A stretch of DNA of 18,060 nucleotides. Origin: DATATB01 sp036268995. GTDB lineage: Bacteria > Planctomycetota > Planctomycetia > Pirellulales > PNKZ01. This document shows, in pieces, positions 6,437 through 18,000 of this stretch (the stretch's first letter is position 1; each line of letters starts with the position of its first letter). The notes under the pieces were generated by a model. It did not search any database, had not been told where the DNA came from, and saw only the letters and a program-made list of their open reading frames with translations. Where the stretch lies: assembly GCA_036268995.1 (NCBI GenBank), contig DATATB010000046.1, positions 1 to 18,060 of the forward strand, given 5' to 3'. A program made the position numbers and the translations under genes.

Positions 6437-7350
6437 CCAGGCTTCGTGTATTTCGCACAGCGATAGTACACGTAAGAGCGGGGGCCTGCCTTCGTCATCT
6501 TTGTTTTGCATTCCCCGGTGATCGGATGCCCGCATTGGGCACACGTCATAAGCTCGCCACCGTAGGTGAGCGCGTGGCAGTGGTAATTCTGTCCGCCAAG
6601 AAGAACCTGCACCCGCTCCCACGTCGGCCGGTCGATGATCGGTTCATGCTTACCGGGATACCACTGTCCCTTGTGGAGTATTTCGCCGATATAGACGCGG
6701 TCCCGAAGGATGTTGTGGACCGAGCTTCGCGGAAACTTCGGCAGTGCTGCACGAAAGACCATGCCTTCAGCGTTGATCCGCTCGACCAGGCCGTCGAGAG
6801 TCAGGTTCTCGTAGGCGTAGAGATGGAAGATGCGTTTGATGTTTGCGGCGGCTTGCGGGTCGATCTCGACCAAGCCGCGACCGTCCTTGCGGACGTTGCG
6901 GTAGCCGTAGGGAGCCAGACCGATGAACCAGCCTTCCCGGACACGACGGGCCAGTCCCTCGCGGACATCCACCCCTTGCTGTTCGGTGAAGAAACTTGCC
7001 ATGTTGGCGAGCGTTCGCCGCATCATTCGCCCAGCCGGCGTGTTCTCGGTCGGCTGCGAAACGGAAATGAACGGCAGGGAGTATTCCGATTCCAGCCGTT
7101 CAAGCTCGACGTAATCGAAGAGATTGCGTGCCGCCCAGTCCACCTTATAGAACAGCAGGCCGTCAAGGAAGCCGGCGTTCTTCTTGGCGTAGGCGATAAG
7201 CTCGCGGAACGTTTTGCGTTCGTGGGACTTGCTTGCCGTCTCGGCGATGCGGAAGAGCTTGACGATTTCGCCACCGGCTTGCACCGCGTAGCGCTTGAGC
7301 GCCTCTTCCTGAACTTCGAGACTGAAGCCCTCGCGCTCCTGTTCCGTCAT
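6277..7350 (-). pseudogene. Large serine recombinase, both ends missing
   Basis: The 357-residue frame covers most of a serine recombinase: the resolvase domain after its catalytic start (EQEREGFSLEVQEEALKRYA, then GLLFYKVDWAARNLFDYVEL and TENTPAGRMMRRTLANMASF), a recombinase DNA-binding domain (about residues 145-250, GLAPYGYRNVRKDG to IGEILHKGQWYPGKHEP) and a zinc ribbon (Cys270, Cys273, Cys298). The Y-x-R-[VI]-S motif with the nucleophilic Ser that should directly precede EQEREGF is absent; the open frame upstream reads PACGGGWM instead. The conserved DRxxR reads DWAAR, losing the first Arg. Homology stops after VRDWF (6337), where family members continue with a coiled-coil tail. It is most likely inactive. 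Its broken end meets the broken globin gene. Confidence 0.8.
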
Positions 7351-7404
7351 CCATCCGCCGCCGCAAGCCGGCTTCCCAGCCTCGAACGCCGGCCAGAAAA
7401 AGTT

Positions 7405-7692
7405 CTAACGGTGTCTTGTCGCCCCGACTTTTAAAGCTTTTTCCAGTAACGACTTGCGAGTCGCGACGGTGATACCTTTTGGTGGTACCCATCGGGCGAT
7501 ACCTTTGGTGGTACCTTCCGCGATACCTTCGGGACGGCTGCGGGACCAAGACCGACGCAGCTTGCCGCCTCCGCCGCATGGCTTATATGCCCTTCGGCTG
7601 ACTTCCTGCGGCTTCTGCCCGCGTCGAACGGATGTTCGGCCTCCCGGCTGAACAAGCATCATCACACTCAGCGTGTGGAATGTTCGAGCCAT
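7405..7692 (-). CDS. Hypothetical basic protein directly upstream of the recombinase remnant
   Basis: The 95-residue frame starts at the ATG at 7692 with GGAG at 7-nt spacing and ends at TAG 7405-7407. It is Arg/Lys/Gly-rich and contains a small internal repeat (GTTKGIA, VPPKGIT) encoded by the direct repeats at 7471-7530. It is in the same frame as the recombinase at 7350, separated by this TAG and 54 bp, so it might be a broken 5' part of one longer gene. However, it lacks the resolvase YxR[VI]S motif. I do not recognise a family. The start signal is good, but the composition is only weakly protein-like. Confidence 0.35.
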   Translation of the reverse strand: MARTFHTLSVMMLVQPGGRTSVRRGQKPQEVSRRAYKPCGGGGKLRRSWSRSRPEGIAEGTTKGIARWVPPKGITVATRKSLLEKALKVGATRHR

Positions 7693-7717
7693 AGGAATTC
7701 TCCAAGGCTTTTTCCAG
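7436..7717. repeat. 11-bp direct repeat pair GCTTTTTCCAG
   Basis: GCTTTTTCCAG occurs at 7436-7446 and again at 7707-7717, bracketing the 5' part of the 7405-7692 frame. It could be a relic of duplication or insertion, or chance. Confidence 0.4.
7471..7530. repeat. Three tandem GATACCTT(T)TGGTGGTACC-type repeats
   Basis: GATACCTTTTGGTGGTACC (7471-7489) and GATACCTTTGGTGGTACC (7498-7515) are near-identical, and GATACCTTC (7522-7530) is a partial third copy. Starts are 27 and 24 bp apart. Each full copy contains TACC and GGTA as inverted arms and a GGTACC palindrome. They could be coding repeats or binding sites of the recombinase element. Confidence 0.6.
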
Positions 7718-7725
7718 CTACTCTC

Positions 7726-8142
7726 TTAGCGCTGGTCCAGGATCGAGTTGCATGATCGCACAATGCGCTCCAGTTCGTTCCTCGCCCGGTTCAGCTGATC
7801 TTTGGTCGGGCGCACATCGTACGATGATCGCTCTAGGTCCAAGAGATTCTTTTTGATGAGGCTGACTACCTCGTAGAAGCCCAGCGTATCGGGCACCGGA
7901 TCGCCGCTCTGAGGGGCGACCGATCGAAGCCTGCCTTCTGCTACTCCTTCGATTCGGAAACGCTGCCGCTCCCGCGACGTCCGACCCAGCCGCCTGATGG
8001 CAAGTTCTGATTGCCGATCGGTCGAACTGAGTACGACGTCGAGGGCACGCTGGCCGCAGTTTTCCACGATCCCTTCAACAGCGCTCGCAAACTCGATGTC
8101 ATCGCGTAACTGACTCGGGGAAAACTGCATCGCGGCGACCAA
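7726..8142 (-). CDS. Hypothetical protein upstream of the recombinase unit
   Basis: The frame encodes 138 residues from a TTG at 8142, or 134 from the ATG at 8130 (MQFSPSQLRDDIEF); it stays open without a start as far as 8241, so the 5' end is uncertain and no good ribosome-binding site marks it. Composition is balanced and mostly helical: EFASAVEGIVENCGQRALDV, then DTLGFYEVVSLIKKNLLDLE and a C-terminal amphipathic helix with RARNELERIVRSCNSILDQR. It ends 33 bp before the 7692 start in the same orientation, so the two may be co-transcribed. I recognise no domain. Because the frame is open upstream of any start, a 5'-truncated gene is a real alternative. Confidence 0.45.
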   Translation of the reverse strand: MVAAMQFSPSQLRDDIEFASAVEGIVENCGQRALDVVLSSTDRQSELAIRRLGRTSRERQRFRIEGVAEGRLRSVAPQSGDPVPDTLGFYEVVSLIKKNLLDLERSSYDVRPTKDQLNRARNELERIVRSCNSILDQR

Positions 8143-8205
8143 GCGCTCGAGGATCGCTTGGCACCCGATCGCAGTACGACCACGCTCAGCAAGCCGGGCT
8201 CGTTG

Positions 8206-8219
8206 CCGGCCTCGGCCGG
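8206..8219. repeat. GC-rich palindrome
   Basis: CCGGCC-TC-GGCCGG is a perfect 6-bp inverted repeat with a 2-nt loop. It sits near the point where the minus-strand hypothetical frame and the plus-strand orphan fragment diverge. The function is unknown, and such palindromes can arise by chance in GC-rich DNA. Confidence 0.35.
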
Positions 8220-8224
8220 AGTGA

Positions 8225-8380
8225 GCGGAGTGGAGCAGCCCTGATCATTGGCTTTCCCTCGACGCTTTCGAACTCCGACAACTTGACGCAGTGCAGACGC
8301 TGATCGTCAACCGGCAGACTTTTCGTCGTGCGAAGGCCCTGCTCGTCGAGCTTCGCGGAGACAAGTCGCGACGAGAGTGA
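8225..8380 (+). pseudogene. Orphan C-terminal coding fragment, unknown protein
   Basis: After a TGA at 8222-8224 the plus frame is open to a TGA at 8378-8380 and reads, in part, DHWLSLDAFELRQLDAVQTL, then IVNRQTFRRAKALLVELRGD and KSRRE. The composition is strongly protein-like (amphipathic helices, balanced charges), but there is no ATG and no ribosome-binding site, so it looks like the 3' end of a gene whose start was lost in the rearranged zone. I do not recognise the family. A short chance frame is the alternative. Confidence 0.35.
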
Positions 8381-9043
8381 AGAACGTGCTTAGTACCGCG
8401 GCAGCGTTGTCAGCTTTCTATGCGGGGCTGCGCCAACTTTGGGGGGACCACCGGCCACGGTCGCCGGGGGGTTTTGTGGTCAATTGCGATTGCAAGAAAT
8501 TTTCTAGCAAAACAAATAAAGCATCGAAAATCGCTTTACACTCGTGAGATACGTGTGCGGAAATGCGAACTTGGGCCTCGCTCGGCATGTTTTCTTCACG
8601 AATTGGAATGCCGTCTGCATTGAGGGCTGCCGTTCGCGAGCCGAAAAGGTCGAGCGGCTCGGGTGAACGCGTTGGCGGCGCGAGAGTTCAAGAACATCGG
8701 CCATGTTTCACGCTGCTTCACCATTCATGACTATTCACCACGCGTTACGTTGAACGAGCCCTGCGGTAACCGCCAGTCGCGCGTCACCGCACCCGCCTCA
8801 CTCGCCGCCACCCCAACGATTTGTCCGAGGCCGTCTGCCATTGCACGGTGACCGCGCGTACATGCGCTCACGCTGAACCTTAGGCGGCCGCCCTGCCACG
8901 CCTACGCGGCGCCAACGCGTTGTTCCCTGCGCCAGCCGTTTGGGGGCAAGCGCGTGCGTGGCCGTTGACTTGCAGCGCAAAAGTCGACAGCGCAGTGATG
9001 GCCGGAACCGGCCGCGGAGCCTTATTCCCCCTAGCGGAACCCT
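8381..9043. other. Upstream region of the giant secreted-protein gene
   Basis: No gene is supported in these 663 bp. An AT-rich patch at about 8490-8530 stands out from the GC-rich surroundings and may hold a promoter (TTGCAA at 8490-8495, then AAATAA at 8514-8519), but the -10 match is poor. The rest, including a long antisense frame from 9292 down to 8798, looks non-coding. An in-frame TAG at 9032-9034 closes the frame just before the ATG at 9044. Confidence 0.45.
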
Positions 9044-12000
9044 ATGTTGCGACCGAAGCAGCTCAGACAGAAACTGCGGGCCGGTGCCGCGTACCTGGCC
9101 ATCGTGGCCATCCTGGCCGGCGGGACACCGCGCGCGACGCTGGCCGGCGTGTACACCTGGCTTGGCGCGACCAACACGTGGGAGACGAGCGGCAACTGGA
9201 CACCGGCCGGCGGACCACCGGGAGCCAGCGATACCGCGCTGTTCGATAGCTCGTCCGGTCCCGGCAGCACGATCTTGTTGGACGGCAACCAATCGCTCGG
9301 CAACCTCATCTTCGGCTCGGGGGCCAACGCCTTCACCTTCGATGCGCCGGGGACACCCAACGTGCTGACGCTCGGTGATACCGGCACGATCTGGGATCAG
9401 AACGGCAGCACCGTGGGCCTGGAAACCCTTAACGACCTGATCGTGCTGGGGCCGACGTTCGGCACTTTCCAGAGCGATTCGAGCCAGGGCTTGCTGTTTA
9501 CGGGCGCCATCAAAGGCTCGGCGGCGACTTCCGCCACCACGGTCCTGAATCTCCGCGGCCTCTTCGGCGGCCTCGGCACGATCAGCGGCAACATTGGCGA
9601 CGGCAGCGGCGGCGGCTACCTGGGACTCAATATGAGCGGCGCCGGCATGTGGACGCTGACCGGCGATAACACGTACAGCGGGGGCACGACGATCAGCGGC
9701 GGCACGCTGAACATCAACAACGCCTCGGCGCTAGGCAGCGGCAGCGTGTTGATCGACTATAACGCCACGCTCGGCACGACCACCAGTTTTACCACGGGCC
9801 AATCCATCGTCCTGGGCACGGCGTCCAGCATCGGGGGCGGCACGATCGACGTCGCGCAGGGAACCCTACTGACCCTTACCAGCCCGATCAGCGGCACCGG
9901 CGGGCTGATCAAAACCGACGGCGGCACGCTGGTGCTGGATGCGACGAATACATATCAGGGCCTAACGCAAGTCAAGGGGGGCAACCTCGTGCTCAGCGGC
10001 AGTCTGGCGGCCACGGGCAGCACCACGGCCACCATCGGCTTGACCAACTTCGTGAGCTTCGACGGGACGAGCAACACCAGCCAACTCGTGCTCGCCGATG
10101 GATATTCAGGCTTCACGCTCAACGCCAATCTCGTCCAAAACGGCGGAACCGGCGGCAGCAATGCCATCAACGCCATCCTTAGCACCGGGAACAATACGCT
10201 CAACGGCAATCTTTACCTCTATGCGCCCGGCCTGGACACCTTCATCACCTCGGCGGCCGGCATGTTGACGATCACCGGCAATCTTGTCGGCACGGATTCC
10301 GCGGTGTTTCCGCGCGGCCCGGGCAACGAGACTTACTCCGGCAGCTTGGATAATCTCGCCAACTCAGAGTTCTTCACCGAAAACGTCAATACCACGATCA
10401 TTCTGTCGGGCAACAACGCCACGTATGCCGGCGTGATCATTCCCACTTACGGCACGGTACGCGTTTCCAGCGGCCAGAATATCGGCACCGGCGGAGTTAC
10501 TTTTGACCAGGGGCAACTCGAAGTTCGCACCGATCCCTCGACGCTCGCCGACTCCTCGACCAACTTCAGCACCAGGAACGTCACGGTTGGCTCGAACGCG
10601 TCGGGCACCGGCACCCTTTTCATCGACCGGGCCGTGGGCGGGACGGGCCTGAACCAGACCGTCGCGTTCAACGATCTCAATCTCGATGCCGGACACACGC
10701 TCACGATTACCGGCCTCGACGGCTATGGCATCTCGTTCACCGGGGCCATCGGCGTGGGCGACAACGGCGCGACTGATTATGGCAATGCCGAAATTGTCAA
10801 TTCCTCGAGCGGCCTGGTGACTATCAACGCCTCGTTGGCCGTCGGCAGCGCGACTGGCAGCACCACACCCACTAACCGCACCTTCGAAATGTTCGCATCC
10901 GGCGACATGTTGGCGACTGGCAGCGTCATCCAGACGACCAGCAGCACCGGCACCATCCTGCCGGCCATCTTCGAAAAGGCTGGCACCGGCACCTTGACGT
11001 TATCCGGCACGGCCAGCACGTACACCGGCGGCACCGAAATCTATGCCGGCACCCTGGCGATCAACCAGATGGGGGCATTAAACGGCGCCGCCGGCGGTGG
11101 CGTCAACTTGGGCACGACTACGGCTGCCGGCGCCTTGAGTTATCTCGGCGCTTCCGGCACCGGCGTCGGTGAAACCACGTCGGCGGCCTTCAACCTTTCC
11201 GGAACGACCGGCGCCGGCATGATCCTGGGCAATCAGCAGTCGATCAGCACCAATACCGACCCCACGGCCCTAGTGCTCTCCAGCGGCGTCGCGGCTACTG
11301 GCGCGGGAGCAAAAAACCTCATCCTGGGCGGCTTTAACAACACGGGCAACGCTTCCGTCGCGAACACGATCGCCGGCGTGATCCAGGACAATTCGACTAC
11401 CTACACCACCAGCCTGATCAAGAACGGCTCCGGCACGTGGTTGTATGCTCCGACGGCCTCGATCTATGTGACCACTGCGCCCACGGGCGCGACCGTCACC
11501 ACGACCACGCCCGAGTACCAGAATTACCTGGCGGTTAGCAGCACGACGGGTCTGGTGGTGGGCGAATCGGTCAGCGGCACGAATGTTCCGGCCGGCTCGA
11601 TCATCACGAGCATCAGTGGCAGCGATATTTACATCAACAACCCGATCGCCGTGGCCGCCGGCGTGACTTCCGGCACGGGGCTGACCTTCGGCACGGTTGG
11701 CTTGCCCGGTGCCGCCGGCGAGAACTTTACCGGCAACGTCACGGTGGCCGGGGGCACGCTCGAGATTCAGCCCACGGCCAGCAGCGGCAATGGCTCGGCT
11801 CCGCTGAACGCCATCGCCGGAGCCACGACCAACGACATCACCTTCGCCGTCGACGCGACCACCGGCGGCGGCTATGCCGGCGGCACGTTCGATTTGCTCG
11901 GCACGCCTGTCGGCATCACCGGGCCGCTGACCACGCAGGTCGGCGCCACGCTGACGCTCAGCGCCGGGGCCGGCACGATCGAGACCACGCCCATCAGCGG

Positions 12001-15000
12001 CGGCGGCACGCCGACGCTCGAATTCATGAACACCTTGCTGACGCCGATCACGCGCTCGGCCGGCGCGGTCGTGGATTTCATCCCGGGCGCGGGGGCGATC
12101 GAGTTCAACACCCAGCCCACGACGACCAATGGCATCCTGGGCGGTTACGCCTACTTCACCAATTCCGACAATACCGTGGATTTTGCCACCGTCAGCAGCG
12201 AACTGGTCGCAGCGTATACCGGTTATCTGTCTTTTCCGGCGTCGGGTTCCACGAGCACCTCGACTTATGTGAGCAATAGCGACGTGACGACGACGGGAAC
12301 CGAATCGGTCTATGCGTTGAAGATTGCCGGTGCGCAGACCATTACCCTGGGCGGCAACCTGACGATCGGCAGCGGCGGTGTATTATTCGATGACTCGACC
12401 GGAGCGGCCACGATCGCCGGCACCGGCAGCCTGGGCACCAGCAGCACGGAGACCATCATCACCGTCGCCGGCAACACTCCGGCCAATGCGCTGACCGTCA
12501 GCGCCCCCATCGACAGCAGCAGCGGCGCGCTGACCAAGGCCGGCAACGGCACGCTGATTATCAGCGGCGCGAACACCTACACCGGCAACACCACGATCGA
12601 CGAAGGCACGATCCAGCTTTCGGGTCCGAGTGCCACGCTGGGCAAAATCACGACTGCCGCCAACGTCACCACTCTGCGTCAGAACACGACCCTCGATCTC
12701 GACGGCGCCGGCCCGTTGACTGGAGGAGTGGGCACGGTCGTCATCGGCGCATTGGCCGGCGCCGGCACCGTGACCAACAGCGGCGGCGGCAGCGACACGG
12801 CCGTCGTTCTGGACATCGGCTATGGCACGACCACGACCGCCTCCGGCGTGTTCAGCGGCATTCTGCAAAACGGTGACAGCGGCGCCGCGGTGCTCAACGT
12901 CACCAAAAACGGCAGCGGCACCGAAGTGCTCGCCGGCCTGAATACTTATACGGGCGTGACCACCATCGCCGACGGCACCTTGCAGGCCAGCAACCTGGCG
13001 ATCGGCGGCTCGGCCAGTAGCATCGGCGCATCGAGCAATGCGGCCGCCAACCTGGTGTTCAACGGCGGCACGCTGCTGTATCAGGGCTCGAATACCTTGG
13101 TGCAGATCGCCACGGCCAGCCCGTCGGTCTCGACCGACCGTTTGTTCACGTTGGCCGGCAATGGCACGATCGATTCGTCCGGCTCGTACGGCAACGACGT
13201 CCTGGGTTCCGCCTCGGCCAACAATGCCGCATTGGTCTTCAGCAACACGGGGGCGGTGGTCTTCAGCGGTTCGGGAACCCGAACGCTCGGGCTGCAAGGC
13301 ACCTCGATCAGCGACAACGAGATCGCGCTCCAACTCGTCGACAATCCGGCCGGCGGCGCCTTGTCGGTCACCAAAGCCGGTGTGGGGCTATGGTACCTCA
13401 GCAACGACAACAGCTACTCAGGCGCCACGACGATCAGCGCCGGCGCGTTGCGCGCCCAGGACGGTGTTGGCCTGTCGCCCAACAGCAACCTGGTGATTGC
13501 CGGCGGCGTGCTCGAGTCATCGGGCGTCTTTACCCGACCGTTGGGCACCGCGGCCGGCGACGTGCAATTCACGGCCACCGGTGGTTTTGCCGCCAGCAGT
13601 TCGCAATTGCAGGTCGCCATCGGGGGCACGGCCGATCCTACCACGTTGACTTGGGGCACCTCTAATTTCCTGGCCAATGGCGCTGCCTTGATTCTCGGCT
13701 CGACCAGCGCCCTGTCCGAGGTCCAAATTCTCAATCCGCTCAACCTGGGCTCCGCCGGCCAAACGATCAACGTCGTCTCCAACGCCAGCACGGATACTTC
13801 GTACGGCACCATCCTCGGCGCCATCAGCGGCGGACCGACGGACACCGACGGCAACGCTACGGGGCTCATCAAGACCAGCGCCTCAGCGGCCGGTGATTTG
13901 ATTCTGGCAGGCCCCAACAGCTACACCGGAAACACGGTCGTCAGCGGCGGCGTGCTGACGATCTACAGCCTGGGCGGCACCAGCGCCGTCACCTCGGCGA
14001 CGACCAGCAGCCTGGGCGCCAGCGGCAGTGCCGTGACCGCCGACTCGATCGGCGTGTTGCAGCTTACGAGTGGAACTCTAGATTACGTCGGCGCGGGGGA
14101 AACCAGCGATCGGCCCATTCAGCTTACCTCGACTTCGACGAGCGCCTTCGTGCTCGAATCCAACGGCAGCGGGCCGATCATCCTCACGAATCTCACCAAC
14201 CCTAGTCCGAGCAACGCCAAAAATCTGGACCTATTCGGTTACAATACGGACTTCAACACCATTTTGTCCAACCTGACCGACACCGCGGCAGACCCGCTGA
14301 CGATCACCGTCAACAGGTCCAGCGGCGACGACGCCACTTGGGTGCTCTCGGGCAACAACACGTTCCACGGTGGCGTGGCACTCGCGGACGGAACCTTGGG
14401 ATTGGGCTCGAACACGGCCGCAGGCGTCGGGCAGATCAGCGTCAATAACGCTCCGGCGCTGTTCGCTACCGCGCCGGGGATCGCGATCGCCAACAACGTC
14501 GGCTTGAACACCAGTGCGTTGCTCTATGTCGTCGGTAGCAATTCGTTCTCGGTAGGCACCTTGTACCTGGGCAGCACCGCCACCGCGGCCACTAGCGGCA
14601 CGCTTAACAATGAAATGACCGGCGGCAGCTTCACCGTGGCGGCCGTTAGTGCCCAGACCGGCACCACGGCCCAGACGCTGACCTTCAACGGGCTCGGGAA
14701 CACGATCGTCAATGGCCCGATCACCAACGGCTCGGCGGCGGGGCTGGCCATCAGCTATTCCGGCAGTGGTGCTGGCTCGCTCACGCTGGGCGGATCGACC
14801 GCCAGCACGTTCACAGGCGCATTCACGCTGGCCGCCACCGGTACCGCGACGCTTATCCTGACCAACACCAGCACGCCCTTGGGAACCGGCAACTTTATCT
14901 GGGACGCTGGCACGATCGGCGTAAACGCGGTTGAGAGCCTGAGCAACGCCGTCCAGTTGGCCAGCGGAAGCACGATCGGCGTCAGCGGCAGCAACTCGAT

Positions 15001-18000
15001 CGCGTTCACCGGCGGTGAGACGTTTACCACCAGCCACGCGCTGACCAACAACCTCACGTCCGGCAACACGCTCACGTTCGCCACCGGCACGCTGGCCCTG
15101 GGATCCGCCTCCTCGCTGACGCTGGCCGGCACCGGATCGACGGTTATCAGCTCATCCATCACCGGCACCGCCACCACCTCGCTGGCGATGAACGGGACGG
15201 GCGGCCTGACCTTGAGCGGCACCGACACGCTCAGCGGCACGACGGCTGCCAATGCCGGCACGCTGACGCTGAACTTCGACACGAACAACACGAACAAGCT
15301 GTCGACGACGGCGGCCCTGATCCTCGGCGGCGGCACGCTGGCCCTCAACCGACTTTCGTCCGCGACCAGCTTCACCCAAACCATCGGCAGCATCACGCTC
15401 ACCTCCGGCAGCGATAGCCACATTACGATCAACAACGGCGGCGGCGCCGGCACGACCAATCTGGCCTCCACCGGCACGATCACTGCCAACTTGGGCGCCG
15501 TCTTCGACTTCACCCCGCCCAGCACTGGCACCGGCAAATTGACCGTCGCGGCTGCTTCCAGCATCTACGGCTGGGCCACGATCGACACTGCCGGCGGCAA
15601 TTATTTCGCCGCTAACAGCGCTGGCACGATCGTCCAGGCAACCACCACGCCCGTCGACCTGATCACGAGCTGGACCTCGACCCAAAACGTCACCGACAGC
15701 GCCGGCTACAACGGCACGCTGAGCGTCAACACCACGATCAACAGCCTCCGGTTCAACGAAAGCTCCGGCGCCTCGAACGTGACGATGAATTCAGACGTCG
15801 GCCTGACGATCACCGGCGGCGGCATCCTCGTGACGCCCAGCGTTGGATCGGCCGTCGACACCATCACCGGCGGCACGCTCACGGCCGGAACCGGCGTCGC
15901 CGAGTTGATCGTCAACCAGCAGAATACCAGCGCGCCGCTGACCATCGCTTCGGCCATCGTCAACGGCTCGATCACCAACATGCCGCTGGTCAAGGCCAGC
16001 CCTGGCACGTTGATCCTCACCGGCGCCAACAGCTATACCGGCGCCACCTACGTCAACGAAGGCACGTTGCAACTTTACGGCAGCGGCACGCTGGGGATCC
16101 TCTCCAACGTGGTGATCGGCAGCACGTCGACCGCCTTGCTGGACTTGAACGGCACCAGCCAAACGATCGGCACGCTTGCCAGCAGCGGCGTGCAAACAGG
16201 GCTGGGCACCGTGGACATCGACTCCGGCAGCCTGGCGATCACCGAATCCTCGTCCACCACGTATACCGGCGCCTTCACCGGCACCGGCTCGCTGGCCGTC
16301 ACCGGAACGGGAACCTTGACGCTCAACACCACCAGCAGCCCTTTCGCCGGCGCCGTGACCGTCGGTGGCACGACGGTGGCCGGCGGCTTGCTGGAACTGG
16401 TCGGCAACGGCATCGCCAACCTGCCCAACGTGACTTCGTTCGCCTTGACCGATGGCGGAGCGCTGCAGTTGGACAACACGGGCAGCTCGACGCAAGTACA
16501 GCGCATTTCTCCGACGGCGACCATTACGCTAACGAACACTCCTCCCAGCACGGCCGCGGCGGCGACGCCAAGCGGTCTGTCGACGGTCACCGACCAGGTG
16601 AATTCGCAAAACGCCATCGTCGGGGCGCTCACCCTCGGCGGCGGCACCAACACGCTGCGCGCTGTCACCAACACCGCCTTGGCCAACCCCCAATTGACGA
16701 TGGCCAGCTTGACGCGCACCCATTACGCCACGTTGACCATTCTGGCCAACGATCTGGGCTCCAGCAACGGCGGCGGCAGCACGCCGCCCGACTCGCCGGT
16801 GAACGCCGAGCGCGGCGACATTATCGTCACCGATCCGACCAGCCTGCTCGCGGGCCTTGTCGGCGGCAGCAGCAACACGCTCGACACGACCACGATCAGC
16901 ATCCTTCCCTGGGCCATGGGCCAGGACGAGACGTCCGCGCAGTACCAAGTCTTCGGTAGCTCGTTCGTCACCTACAGCACGACGCTCGGCAACGGCTTTT
17001 TGGCCTTGAACCCCGTCACCGACTACGAGCAGCTCGTGCCCACCGGCGGCGTCACGCTGCTGAATAATGCCCGCTATGCGACCAGCACCAGCACCAGCAC
17101 CGGCCTCACCTTCACCGGGACCGGGCACATGGTCAACTCGCTGCTGGTCGATACGACCGGCAGCGCCAGCGGCATCACCGTGTCAGGCTCGGGTGCGGGC
17201 GACAGCCTCGTGGTCAACAGCGGGGCGATGTTGTTTGTCGGCCCGCAAAGTATAACCCTCACCGGGTTCAACAGCGGCATTGCCTTGGGCAGCGGCCAGA
17301 CGGAATACGTTTTCGACGTCAATAATACTACGACGACAATCGCCAGCGACCTGACCACCGCCGGCGCGGTGATCACCAAGAGCGGCACCGGCACGTTGAT
17401 TCTCAACGATGCGCTGCCCAACGGCCCGATCTACGTCAACGAGGGGACGCTGGGGTTGGCGGCCACCAGCGCCGTGACGGGAAACGTGACGGTCGAGTCC
17501 GGCGCTTCGCTTTCGCTGTTGTCCGCTGGCGACGGCACCGGCTCGAATCAGACGATTACCACGATGGCCGCCGAGACTTTTACCTTCCTCGCGGGCGCGC
17601 CGACCTTTACGGTCGGCCCGGTCGGCACGGTTCCGCTGAACAAGACGATCGAGGCCAATTTCGGCAACACGATCAGCCTGGCCGCGAACACGGCCCTGAC
17701 CGTCAACAACAACAGCGGCTTCGGCCTGCTGCTGGGCGGCACGCTTTCGCTGTCGGGCACCGCCCCAGCCAGCATTTCCGTGACGACTGCCACGAACTCC
17801 AACGTCATCGAGGGGCTGGTGATCGTCGGCGCCGTCACGGGCGGCCAGACGGGCGCGGGCAACGTGGTGCTGAACAAGACAGGTGCCGGAACACTGGAGT
17901 TCACCGGCACCAGCAATACGTTCGGCGGGAGCGGCTCGATCATCGAAGTGACCCAAGGCGTGCTGGCCGCCACGAGCGATGCCGCGCTGGGCGATCCCAG

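Noticed and set aside
6232..7434. 400-codon plus-strand open frame opposite the recombinase
   Set aside because: The minus strand encodes a clear serine recombinase over the same bases. The plus product has no family features.
7471..7530. Possible CRISPR-like repeat array
   Set aside because: There are only two full copies and one partial, spacers are under 10 bp and there are no cas genes.
8798..9292. 164-codon minus frame across the start of the giant gene
   Set aside because: It overlaps the signal peptide and header of the giant gene and is Arg/Gly-rich with no domain.
12383..13333. 316-codon minus-strand open frame
   Set aside because: It is antisense to the giant PATR gene. Its Arg/Gly/Ala/Val-rich, low-complexity product follows from the GGC/ACC codon bias of the sense strand, and no domain is recognisable.
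14755..15564. 269-codon minus-strand open frame rich in Val, Pro, Leu and Ser
   Set aside because: It is a complement of repetitive Gly/Thr/Ser/Asn codons in the giant gene. The apparent hydrophobic protein is an artefact of codon complementarity.
17183..17956. 257-codon minus-strand open frame
   Set aside because: It is antisense to the giant gene, with Arg/Gly-rich composition and no ribosome-binding site or domain.
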